This document shows positions 1 to 5,523 of a stretch of 8,008 nt of DNA, piece after piece. Below the pieces are notes generated by a model. The model saw only the letters and a list, made by a program, of their open reading frames with translations, was not told where the DNA came from and ran no database searches. The DNA comes from RYN-433 sp036558265 (GTDB lineage: Bacteria > Planctomycetota > Phycisphaerae > Tepidisphaerales > Tepidisphaeraceae): NCBI GenBank assembly GCA_036558265.1, contig DATBFY010000403.1:1-8008 (forward strand). The letters are read 5' to 3'. A program made the position numbers and the translations under genes. Within the stretch, counting starts at the first letter, position 1; each line of letters begins with the position of its first letter.

Positions 1-552
1 TTGGTGGTTGCGGTAGTCGAGTAGCAAATGGACCCTGTCGGGAGCAAGGCCGAGCGCGTCAAGAGAGGCATGTATCTGGTGCCGGCGCTGCAGTTCGGAT
101 GGCGAGACGCGGAGCATACATCCCCTCTTGTCGGCAGCCACCACGGATCGAATCGCGGCTAAGGTGTCGGTGTCATACGAGAGACGTGCTACGGGGATGG
201 CTTGTAATCCACAAGCCCGGATGATCTTGAACGATCCGGTGACTACGGCGGACGGATTGCTGACGGCGCGGTCGATCCAGGTCGTGTCAAAGAAAAATGG
301 TTGGCCCGTTCCCCACTCTAAAGTGAGTTCGTTGCAAATATCCTCAACATGGCCGCGCAGGGTCTTTGGGGGTGCTGGTGGACGTGGCTTCTTGGCCTTT
401 GAGGGACGGGGTCTCTTCGGCGGTTTCCGGGGCGCGTGTAGTTCTAGCAGTGGCGTGAGGTGTGTTCGGGATGGAGGGGGAACATGTGAAAGGGACCATC
501 GCTCGCCCTCTTTGGTCTTCAAGATCGGCACGTAATGTTTGTGGTCAAACAT
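1..552 (-). CDS. Beta-family protein (Beta_protein, PF14350-like), N-terminal part, 3' end outside window
   Basis: The frame is open for 184 codons from the ATG at 552 to the window edge. The N-terminus reads MFDHKHYVPILKTKEGERW and continues to LTPLLEL, the typical opening of Beta-family proteins (a YVPILK-type strand, a K/R-G-E turn, then the PLxEI/L strand). Near the edge LLLDYR (residues 176-181) matches the family's hydrophobic strand ending in Asp. Family members are usually about 350 aa, so about half is missing. They occur in phages and mobile islands, and I know of no established biochemical role. Residues 40-63 form an unusual Pro/Lys/Arg-rich insert after PLLEL, probably disordered. 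The ATG at 552 has only a distant AAGGA (17 bases upstream). In the same frame upstream lie ten further codons, an amber codon and 13 more residues, so the true start is uncertain. The family call rests on motif recall and could not be confirmed by a profile search. Confidence 0.78.
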   Translation of the reverse strand, partial: MFDHKHYVPILKTKEGERWSLSHVPPPSRTHLTPLLELHAPRKPPKRPRPSKAKKPRPPAPPKTLRGHVEDICNELTLEWGTGQPFFFDTTWIDRAVSNPSAVVTGSFKIIRACGLQAIPVARLSYDTDTLAAIRSVVAADKRGCMLRVSPSELQRRHQIHASLDALGLAPDRVHLLLDYRNHQ

Positions 553-591
553 CCGGCCAGCGTACTGATCCTTAGCAACCGAGGCAATAAC

Positions 592-624
592 CTATTCCGG
601 CGAGTTGATATATTTGACTGCCAT
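592..624 (-). other. 10-codon leader-like ORF in frame with the Beta-family gene, ended by an amber codon
   Basis: On the minus strand, ATG at 624 opens MAVKYINSPE and stops at TAG (594-592). The frame then runs without another stop into the Beta-family start at 552, across 13 protein-like codons (VIASVAKDQYAGR). An AAAGG ribosome-binding-like stretch lies 8 bases before this ATG, better placed than anything before 552. It could be a translated leader, or the original N-terminus of the downstream protein interrupted by a nonsense mutation. Confidence 0.3.
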
Positions 625-637
625 TTATTTTGCGCCT

Positions 638-793
638 TTAGGCCAACCCCGGCGGGTTCGGCATGGTCAGGGAGCGGTCGATTAACTCTTCAAACGTGCC
701 GGGGATCGTGTCGGGCTTGGGCTTGGCGGGGCGCTTGCTCTTTGTCGTCTGCGGGGGCGGGGCTTGGGCATGGGGGGATTGTACCGGATTCAC
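638..793 (-). CDS. Small Pro/Lys-rich hypothetical protein upstream of the Beta-family gene
   Basis: This minus-strand frame ends at TAA 640-638, 13 bases before the leader ATG at 624, so it could be co-transcribed with the Beta-family gene. From the GTG at 793 it encodes 51 residues: a low-complexity Pro/Lys-rich first half (TKSKRPAKPKPD) and a more protein-like tail (TIPGTFEELIDRSLTMP). The same frame is open up to an ATG at 904 (88 aa), but that start overlaps the well-supported plus-strand gene at 880 by 25 bases, so I prefer the shorter form. Neither start has a clear ribosome binding site. I recognise no family. The basic, proline-rich stretch resembles the insert in the neighbouring Beta-family protein. 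It may be a real small protein or a chance frame. Confidence 0.35.
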   Translation of the reverse strand: MNPVQSPHAQAPPPQTTKSKRPAKPKPDTIPGTFEELIDRSLTMPNPPGLA

Positions 794-879
794 GGCGCAT
801 TGTGCGGCCGGACGACAAAGGATAAGCTTCCCCCAAGCGTCTGGGGGCGCCTTCGGGTTGGTCGCGACAGGAGAGAGCA

Positions 880-1500
880 ATGGGCGAGTCCGCTGTCCAG
901 CCATGGCAAGTCGTGGTCGTGGGGAGATGGAACCGATCCATCCTGACGCCCATAGAAATATCGCGCCGGCTGTTGCGGATTCCTGAGAACACCAAGCTTA
1001 AGGTAGAGATTCCTCTCAACGTAGTTGGTCCACCTCGGGTTTGGGGGGACGGAATCGCAATCGTGGTGGACGATGACCGGCTTGTAGTCCAAATAGAACG
1101 GGGCGATTACCCAGCACTTGGGCGCGGTATGGAAGCGGCGGCTACCGCGATCACGTTCTTGGAGCGAACCCCCTATACCGCTGTGGGCCTCACCTTGTAT
1201 TTCGATCTTGCCGCGCTTGGATCGCCCACGGCCACCAACCACCGCTGGGATGAGTTGCTCGCGAACGGGGGCTACGAAATCACAGGACACCTATCTGGCC
1301 GAACGTTGAAATGGCGGGAGGGGCAAATACTTATCCAAACCCATAGGAAAGAAGGAACTGACGGAAACGCAATGGTCAACTTCGAGCGGCGGTCCGAACT
1401 TCACACTGACTTGGTGGAGTGGCTAAAAATTCCGGTCGATGAAATTCGACAGGAATGCGATAGGATGCTTGAATTTGTCAGAGAGGGCGGTGTGTCATGA
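880..1500 (+). CDS. Conserved-looking hypothetical protein (206 aa), first gene of the three-gene cassette
   Basis: The ATG at 880 follows AGGAG with six bases between. I cannot name a family. The first 110 residues look like a mixed alpha/beta domain: a strand (QVVVVGRW, 10-17), a helix (TPIEISRRLLRI, 23-34), a strand ending in PLN plus GPPR (42-53), an acidic turn (VVDDDRLVVQI, 62-72), then a helix leading to TPYTAVGLTLYFD (97-109). The pattern of a PLN-x-GPPR segment followed by a TP-x-x-A-x-G strand resembles conserved hypothetical proteins I have seen but cannot identify. The rest is hydrophilic and ends in an amphipathic helix (about 180-202). There is no signal peptide or membrane segment, so it is probably cytoplasmic. 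Its stop codon overlaps the next start in ATGA, implying translational coupling. Base composition is clearly less GC-rich than genes beyond 4400, which fits acquisition with the island. Confidence 0.8.
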   Translation: MGESAVQPWQVVVVGRWNRSILTPIEISRRLLRIPENTKLKVEIPLNVVGPPRVWGDGIAIVVDDDRLVVQIERGDYPALGRGMEAAATAITFLERTPYTAVGLTLYFDLAALGSPTATNHRWDELLANGGYEITGHLSGRTLKWREGQILIQTHRKEGTDGNAMVNFERRSELHTDLVEWLKIPVDEIRQECDRMLEFVREGGVS

Positions 1501-1931
1501 ACAATTGCTGGGGAAATGTGCTTACGCGAGAGCAGGTCGAAGATTACATGAAGGCTGAAGGCGTACCTCAACCATCGCGCATCGGCGCGGTAACTGGCGT
1601 TGCAAGCCTCACTGCCGAAAGTGCCTTTGGTTACGCGGTCGCTACAGAGTACATCGTCGCCACATCGACTGAAGACGTGGAAATCGAGGCCACAGTCGAG
1701 TCGCTAAAGCGCGCGATCCTGAAAGAACTGGGCGATGGAATTCAAGGGTTTTCAACGGAAAATTTCATGCCAGTAGATGCGGGAGCGTTTGCTGGCTACG
1801 TAGTTCTCGTCGTGAGGGTTGGTAACGTGTCGCGCGAGCGACGCCGCGCGGTGAGGGCACGGGTATCTCGTCTCATCTCGGGTTCTCATTCACAGGCGGT
1901 GCGCGATCGGGTTGTATTGAACTTCCGATGA
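1497..1931 (+). CDS. Hypothetical protein (144 aa), second gene of the cassette
   Basis: The start overlaps the upstream stop in ATGA, with the purine-rich GAGAGGGCGG just before it, so translation is probably coupled. The product is soluble-looking. An N-terminal helix (LTREQVEDYMKAEG, 9-22) is followed by an Ala/Gly/Thr-rich stretch containing TEYIVATSTEDVEIEATVES (about 51-70). Then come a helix (LKRAILKEL), a hydrophobic strand (GYVVLVVRVGN, about 100-110) and a very arginine-rich stretch (RERRRAVRARVSRL, about 113-126) that could bind nucleic acid. No catalytic motif, signal peptide or membrane segment is visible, and I recognise no family. Only three bases separate it from the HEPN gene. 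From position alone it could be a partner or regulator of that protein. Confidence 0.72.
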   Translation: MNNCWGNVLTREQVEDYMKAEGVPQPSRIGAVTGVASLTAESAFGYAVATEYIVATSTEDVEIEATVESLKRAILKELGDGIQGFSTENFMPVDAGAFAGYVVLVVRVGNVSRERRRAVRARVSRLISGSHSQAVRDRVVLNFR

Positions 1932-1934
1932 ACC

Positions 1935-2363
1935 ATGCCCGACTTCGAATCCCGAGAGTTCGTAGATGTCGCGGAAGACATCATGACGAGCAAGTCGGGC
2001 GAAAATCAGGCTTATCTCAGAACCGTTGTTGGGCGAAGCTACTATGGGGCCTACGGTAAGTTGCGACGCGCGCTGATCTTGACGGGGCCAAATAGGTTCG
2101 GCGATGGTGGCCTACATCGACCGCTCATCAACGTCTGCAACGAGCCTGGTAATCCGCAACTTCATGACTTGGGTGATAGGCTTAAGACGCTACACGCGCT
2201 TAGGAGTCGTGCCGATTACCAATTCAATCCGGCGTTGAACATCACGCTGGTTGAAGCCCAGGATTCAATTGAGCTTGCTAAGGAAGCTCTAGAAATGATC
2301 GATAAGCTGTTTCCGGGCGACTTGGCCTGCATCAACCGGTGTCTTGGGAAAAAGAAGAAATGA
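1935..2363 (+). CDS. HEPN-domain protein (142 aa), third gene of the cassette
   Basis: The start lies three bases after the previous stop, so all three genes form one transcription unit. The layout fits small HEPN-type helical proteins. RSYYGAY (34-40) ends a long first helix, as in the R-x-Y-Y/A-A signature of this group. H61 lies in a loop. The segment LKTLHALRSRADYQ (83-96) corresponds to the LxxLRxxRxxADY motif, which stands where other HEPN proteins have the RNase Rx4-6H motif. The last helix is EAQDSIELAKEALEMIDKL. Many HEPN proteins are RNases or structural partners in toxin-antitoxin, abortive-infection and CRISPR systems. In this subgroup the terminal His is replaced by Tyr, so RNase activity is uncertain. 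The tail ends GKKKK, an unusual basic run. Neighbours suggest an accessory or defence-type role, which is inference. Confidence 0.75.
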   Translation: MPDFESREFVDVAEDIMTSKSGENQAYLRTVVGRSYYGAYGKLRRALILTGPNRFGDGGLHRPLINVCNEPGNPQLHDLGDRLKTLHALRSRADYQFNPALNITLVEAQDSIELAKEALEMIDKLFPGDLACINRCLGKKKK

Positions 2364-2369
2364 TCCCGA

Positions 2370-2615
2370 TTAATCGAACAGTGATTCCTTCCACACCACC
2401 GGCTCGGTCCCCGTCGGCATGACCTCTTCCGGCGTGGCGGGCGTCGCGCCCTTGTGTGCCCGGTACATCAGGCGCTTACCTTCGGCGGCGCGGATCGCGG
2501 CAACGGTGCGGTCGCCGTCGTTCATGTGGCGGTGGTTGTAGCGGAATGGCTCCGCAATCGCGTCGCCTTCAAAGAGAGAAGAAAGGGTATGCGACACTTT
2601 TTCGGAAATCCCCAA
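2370..2615 (-). CDS. Short hypothetical ORF (81 aa), possibly a broken gene
   Basis: This ORF converges on the HEPN gene with only six bases between their stops. It encodes 81 residues, including SLFEGDAIAEPFRYNHRHMN and a tail with TPEEVMPTGTEP and VVWKESLFD. Codon choice is strongly biased to G/C third positions, which argues that it is or was coding. The only available start in frame is TTG at 2615, without a Shine-Dalgarno, and a stop lies six codons further up. A competing ATG at 2634 in another frame (21 codons, preceded directly by AAAGGG) ends at 2569, inside this ORF. A single indel near 2570-2580 would join the two frames, so the gene may have lost its real start. I recognise no family. 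It could be a leftover of the mobile element. Confidence 0.42.
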   Translation of the reverse strand: MGISEKVSHTLSSLFEGDAIAEPFRYNHRHMNDGDRTVAAIRAAEGKRLMYRAHKGATPATPEEVMPTGTEPVVWKESLFD

Positions 2616-2689
2616 GCTGGCACGCGGCGATCATCCCTTTAGAAACAGAGTGCTAGAAGAAGGACAGTTTTTGCCAAAAGCCCAATGAA

Positions 2690-2815
2690 TCAGCGTCGTG
2701 GAGAATACAGCCGCACGATCCCCAATACCGTGGTACGCGCATCGGCGGGAAGCGTCGGCCAAACGGTGATCAGGGTGGCGAGCGCCGGGTCCTGCTCTGG
2801 CGCAGTTCTGGCGCA
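2690..2815 (-). pseudogene. Coding remnant, probably the C-terminal tail of an integrase-associated ORF
   Basis: A minus-strand frame ends at TGA 2692-2690 and reads DPALATLITVWPTLPADART followed by TVLGIVRLYSPRR. The pattern D-P-x-L-A-x-L-I-x-x-W-P-x-L-P followed by a short hydrophobic helix resembles sequences I recall next to planctomycete tyrosine recombinases at tRNA insertion sites. The frame has no credible start: further upstream it runs straight through the tRNA fragment. I therefore treat it as a remnant left at the island edge. The assignment is recall-based and weak. Confidence 0.3.
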
Positions 2816-2816
2816 G
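2796..2816 (+). repeat. Short tandem direct repeat beside the tRNA fragment
   Basis: TCTGGCGCAG occurs twice (2796-2805 and 2807-2816) with an 11-base period. It lies about 45 bases left of the tRNA-Asp fragment. Such repeats can be recombinase arm sites, but this pair is short enough to be chance. Confidence 0.35.
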
Positions 2817-2860
2817 ACATTTGGTAATCCGCCGTTTTGTTGGGGATTCTTAACGTCGCC

Positions 2861-2909
<49 letters not shown>

Positions 2910-2917
2910 TTACAGAA

Positions 2918-2951
2918 CCCCGATTCCGCCAGGAAATCGGGGATTTTTGTT
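2918..2951 (+). terminator. Rho-independent terminator of the displaced tRNA-Asp gene
   Basis: CCCCGATT (2918-2925) pairs perfectly with AATCGGGG (2935-2942) around a nine-base loop, followed by ATTTTTGTT. It lies nine bases after the tRNA discriminator base, where the native terminator of the original tRNA gene would be. Confidence 0.82.
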
Positions 2952-3037
2952 GCGCGCTCAACGGGTCGCGCCATGAGACGGCTTGACATCTTCGGCTTCT
3001 CACACGCGCAGCGAACGCGGCCGCGCGAGGGCGCGCC

Positions 3038-3388
3038 TCAAGCGTCGCGAATCTCGTAGTCGAACGTCGCCCGTTCAATTTCCACCGACGCCATCTCGTC
3101 GATGAGGTGCCTGTATTCGCTGAGCAGCGCGAGCACGGCCTGCTCGATCTCGTCGGCCAGGACGCCCGCGATCGGGCCGACGTCGTTGCGGATTTCGACG
3201 ACGAAAGATCCCAGCGCGGTGCCGATCCGCACCAACGTTCCACTCTTATCCGCCATGAACACATGCTCCTCGCCGTCGTCGGCCACTCTGATCGAGACGG
3301 CAGGCGACTTTATGGATTCCGACGGAGGTTGCACGTCCCGAACCGATGCAAACGTCAGATTGTTGCTTGGGCGAGTGAGGGTGGCCAC
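3038..3388 (-). CDS. Hypothetical protein (116 aa), divergent from the methyltransferase
   Basis: From the GTG at 3388, which follows AGGA with eight bases between, the frame encodes 116 residues and stops at 3038. The sequence is acidic and protein-like. A strand-rich first part (SPAVSIRVADDGEEHVFMAD, and GTALGSFVVEIRND) leads into a helical C-terminal part (ADEIEQAVLALLSEYRHLID and following residues). The frame is open far upstream across the methyltransferase gene, but that region is low-quality sequence and must be shadow. An alternative ATG at 3256 (72 aa, MADKSGTL) has GAGGAG nine bases before it and could be the real start. I recognise no family and see no membrane segment or signal peptide. 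Confidence 0.52.
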   Translation of the reverse strand: MATLTRPSNNLTFASVRDVQPPSESIKSPAVSIRVADDGEEHVFMADKSGTLVRIGTALGSFVVEIRNDVGPIAGVLADEIEQAVLALLSEYRHLIDEMASVEIERATFDYEIRDA

Positions 3389-3506
3389 ACAACGTGTCCT
3401 GGTAGACCACTTGATCGTGATGCGGAATAAAAGGGTCGCCCGCGATGTTCGTGTGCAAGGGCTCTGGATGAGCCTCCAACCGTTTGACCGAAAGGCATTG
3501 GCTGCG

Positions 3507-4319
3507 ATGAATCCAAACAAAGCACTCTGGGAAACGGGCGACTTTACGCGCATCGCGCAGACCATGAGGCAAAGCGCGGACGCCCTGGTCCAGACATTTG
3601 GCATCACCAAAGGGCTCAAGGTCCTGGATCTCGGGTGCGGCGACGGAACGACCGCGTTGCCCAGCGCGAAACTCGGCGCCCAGGTGCTCGGCGTCGATAT
3701 CGCAAGCAACCTCGTTCAAGCCGCCAACAGGCGCGCGAAGGAACAGGGGCTGGCGAACTGCCGTTTTCAGGAGGGCGATGCGTGCAACCTGCACGAACTG
3801 AACGATCAGGCGTTCGATCTGGTCGTGAGCATCTTCGGGGCGATGTTTGCGCCAAGGCCGTTTGACGTCGCCAAAGAAATGGTGCGCGTGACCCGGCCCG
3901 GCGGTCGAATCATCATGGGGAACTGGATTCCCGGTGATCCAACCCTGGTGGCGCAAATCCTGAAGATCAGTTCCTCATACACACCGCCGCCGCCGGAGGG
4001 CTTCATCAGCCCCATGACGTGGGGCGTCGAGAGCAGCGTCGAAGAGCGATTCGCCGCCGCGGGCGTTCCAAAACAGAAGATATCCTTCGTCAGAGACACG
4101 TACACGTTCAACCTTCCCGCACCTCCCGCACAATTCGTCGACGCGTTCAGAAAGTACTACGGCCCGACCATGAGTGCATTCGACGCCGCCGAAAAGAACG
4201 GTCGGGCGGCCGATCTTCAGAAGGAGCTGGAAGTCCTGTTCACCAGCCAAAACAGGAGCCCGGACAGCAACGCCACCTCCATTCCCGCAACGTTCTTGCG
4301 AGTTACCGTGGCGCGCTGA
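3507..4319 (+). CDS. Class I SAM-dependent methyltransferase
   Basis: A Rossmann-fold methyltransferase of 270 aa. From MNPNKALW, VLDLGCGDG (39-47) is motif I for SAM binding, LGVDIASN is the post-I acidic strand that contacts the ribose, EGDACNL is motif II, FDLVVSIFGAMF is the motif IV region, and RVTRPGGRIIMGNW is the ubiE/MTase-11-like motif V-VI strand and loop. The start PNKALWE-GDFT is typical of a widespread small-molecule methyltransferase family whose substrate I cannot tell. I chose ATG 3507 because family members start near there. ATG 3468, with AAGGG six bases upstream, would add 13 residues (MSLQPFDRKALAA). The frame continues even further up to 3102, but that overlaps the divergent gene and is not credible. 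The protein is cytoplasmic and looks intact to its C-terminus. Confidence 0.88.
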   Translation: MNPNKALWETGDFTRIAQTMRQSADALVQTFGITKGLKVLDLGCGDGTTALPSAKLGAQVLGVDIASNLVQAANRRAKEQGLANCRFQEGDACNLHELNDQAFDLVVSIFGAMFAPRPFDVAKEMVRVTRPGGRIIMGNWIPGDPTLVAQILKISSSYTPPPPEGFISPMTWGVESSVEERFAAAGVPKQKISFVRDTYTFNLPAPPAQFVDAFRKYYGPTMSAFDAAEKNGRAADLQKELEVLFTSQNRSPDSNATSIPATFLRVTVAR

Positions 4320-4382
4320 ACGGCACGCTGCAGTCCTCGTGGCGCCGCCCCCAATGGTCCGTTTAAAATCCCCAGAAATATC

Positions 4383-4412
4383 TTGACACGATATATCGTA
4401 CGGCGATATATT
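4383..4412 (+). promoter_or_regulatory. Sigma70-type promoter of padR with overlapping operator-like inverted repeats
   Basis: TTGACA (4383-4388, perfect -35) is followed after 18 bases by TATATT (4407-4412, -10). The spacer contains the perfect 12-bp palindrome ACGATATATCGT (4388-4399). ATATATCG (4391-4398) is also repeated in inverted orientation as CGATATAT (4404-4411), five bases further on, running into the -10. A repressor bound here would block RNA polymerase, so this is probably the PadR protein's own operator. The -10 ends six bases before the ATG at 4419. Confidence 0.75.
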
Positions 4413-4418
4413 TGGGGG

Positions 4419-4775
4419 ATGTCGTCCGCAATGGTTCCGAATCCGACGGAGTTCCAGATCCTGCTCGCGCTGGCGGCCGGCGAACTGCACGGATACGGCA
4501 TCATGCAGGAGGTCGAGCGTGCCTCCGGCGGGACCGCGCGGCTCGGGCCCGGCACGTTGTACGGCGCGATCAAGCGGATGCTCCGCGCCGGCTGGGTCGA
4601 ACAGACGCCCGTGGGACCGGCCGGCGGCGCTGACGAGGACGCCGCCGCCGTCGATCCGCGGCGGCGGTGTAACTATCGGCTGACCCGGGCGGGTCGCAAG
4701 GCCGCGGCGGATGCCGCCCGGCGACTTGCGGACCTGGTGTCGGCCGCGGCGCAGCGCGGGCTGATCTCGATGTAA
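4419..4775 (+). CDS. PadR-family transcriptional regulator
   Basis: This 118-aa protein has the PadR winged-helix pattern. EFQILLALAAGELHGYGIMQEVE (11-33) covers helix 1 and the conserved LHGYGI turn. LGPGTLYGAIKRML (42-55) is the recognition helix region, where family members have GTLYxxLxRL. RRCNYRLTRAGRKAA (83-97) is the wing followed by the T-x-x-G-R/K start of the C-terminal helix. An Ala/Asp-rich insert (about 65-80) lengthens the wing hairpin. PadR proteins are dimeric repressors that respond to ligands or stress. In this compact form with a membrane-protein partner they usually control their own operon. ATG 4419 lies only seven bases after the -10, so translation may begin on a leaderless mRNA. 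ATG 4431 (MVPNPTEF) is the alternative, and the TTG at 4383 sits in the -35 and is not credible. The gene ends 16 bases before the membrane-protein start. Confidence 0.9.
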   Translation: MSSAMVPNPTEFQILLALAAGELHGYGIMQEVERASGGTARLGPGTLYGAIKRMLRAGWVEQTPVGPAGGADEDAAAVDPRRRCNYRLTRAGRKAAADAARRLADLVSAAAQRGLISM

Positions 4776-4791
4776 CGCGTGGGAGGCGTCC

Positions 4792-5421
4792 ATGTTCGGT
4801 CCAGTGTCACACGATGATGTCGAGGTGCTCCGCCGAGCGTCGCGGCGCTATGCGGGGCTCTTGCGGCTGTATCCGGCGGATTTCCGGCGCGCGCATGGCG
4901 ATGAGATGCTCGAGGCGTTCGAGGCGATGGCTGCCGAGGCGTTGCGATCCGGGCCGGGAGCGTTGCGGGCGGTCTGGGGGCGTGTGCTGTCGGAACTGGG
5001 GCCGACGGTGCTGCAGGAGCACTGGGACCGGGTGGCTGGGGCCCCTGGCCGGTCGGCGCGGGTCGTTTTCGCCTGTCTGGCGCCGCTGGTGCCCTATTGC
5101 TTTCTGGCGCAGTTCGCGCCGGGTTGGCCGGAGGCGTTCCTAATCACGGCCTGGCTCGTCGGGACGTGCGCGGGTCTCGTGGCGTCGGGTGGGCGGGGCC
5201 GGCCGTGTCATGCGCGGGCGTTCGCGGGGGCGGCAGCGTCGCTGGCGTTCGCGTTCTGCGTGCTGGCCGTGTTGCGGCCGCCGGTCTCCGCGGGGGCGGT
5301 GTGGGGGATCCTGCTGTTGTCGACCGCGGGCGGCGTGCTGGCGCTGGCGGTATCGGTCGTGGTGCGGATGGCGCTGGAGGGGGTTGGGTCGAAGGGGCGT
5401 TGTCCGCAATTTGCATATTAG
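4792..5421 (+). CDS. Small integral membrane protein with a permease-prefix-like N-terminus, PadR partner
   Basis: GGGAGG lies five bases before ATG 4792 and the gene follows padR by 16 bases, so the two are very likely co-transcribed. The product is 209 aa. The soluble N-terminus has LLRLYPADFRRAHGDEML (23-40), the LYPxxFRxxxGDEM signature common in membrane proteins encoded next to PadR regulators. In larger relatives this prefix precedes a MacB-like permease, which is absent here. Four hydrophobic helices follow, at about 91-109, 114-132, 144-161 and 168-192. The role is unknown; by context it is a PadR-controlled membrane component. The coding strand is extremely G-rich (one 60-base line at 5161 has about 82% G+C), which leaves long spurious open frames on both strands. 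Confidence 0.78.
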   Translation: MFGPVSHDDVEVLRRASRRYAGLLRLYPADFRRAHGDEMLEAFEAMAAEALRSGPGALRAVWGRVLSELGPTVLQEHWDRVAGAPGRSARVVFACLAPLVPYCFLAQFAPGWPEAFLITAWLVGTCAGLVASGGRGRPCHARAFAGAAASLAFAFCVLAVLRPPVSAGAVWGILLLSTAGGVLALAVSVVVRMALEGVGSKGRCPQFAY

Positions 5422-5430
5422 AGTGGAACC

Positions 5431-5449
5431 TCGGGATGATCCCGGGGCC
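5431..5449 (+). terminator. Possible hairpin after the padR operon
   Basis: CCTCGGGA and TCCCGGGG pair over eight positions (one T-G) around the loop TGA, ten bases after the stop of the membrane-protein gene. No T-tract follows, so it is at best a weak or factor-dependent terminator. Confidence 0.3.
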
Positions 5450-5492
5450 TGGCAGCAAACCTTGCGACTCGTGAATTGACGTCGTAGCGGCG

Positions 5493-5519
5493 CGCGCGCG
5501 CTCATCGCGCGCGGGGAGG
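5493..5519 (+). promoter_or_regulatory. GC hairpin abutting the ribosome binding site of the pseudopilin gene
   Basis: CGCGCGCG (5493-5500) pairs with CGCGCGCG (5506-5513) around the loop CTCAT. The Shine-Dalgarno GGGGAGG (5513-5519) starts on the last base of the stem, four bases before ATG 5524. The hairpin could protect the mRNA 5' end or limit ribosome access. The spacing is seen; the regulatory role is inferred. Confidence 0.45.
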
Positions 5520-5523
5520 TCCT

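Noticed and set aside
128..535. Plus-strand ORF of 135 aa
   Set aside because: Lies antisense to the Beta-family gene, which has recognisable motifs; its own translation is low-complexity.
800..828. TTGTGC-N17-TAAGCT as promoter of the cassette
   Set aside because: Only three of six bases match at each box; not distinguishable from chance.
830..847. Hairpin CCCCCA-agcgtc-TGGGGG upstream of the cassette
   Set aside because: Perfect six-base stem but short, with no T-tract and no recognisable promoter alignment; could be an operator but there is no further support.
3102..3506. N-terminal extension of the methyltransferase back to 3102
   Set aside because: It overlaps the divergent gene completely, shows no domain, and methyltransferases of this family start near the PNKALWE segment.
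3389..3709. Upstream part of the 223-aa minus-strand frame
   Set aside because: Antisense to the methyltransferase motif I region; the translation is Ser/Thr/Arg-rich shadow. Only the part downstream of GTG 3388 looks real.
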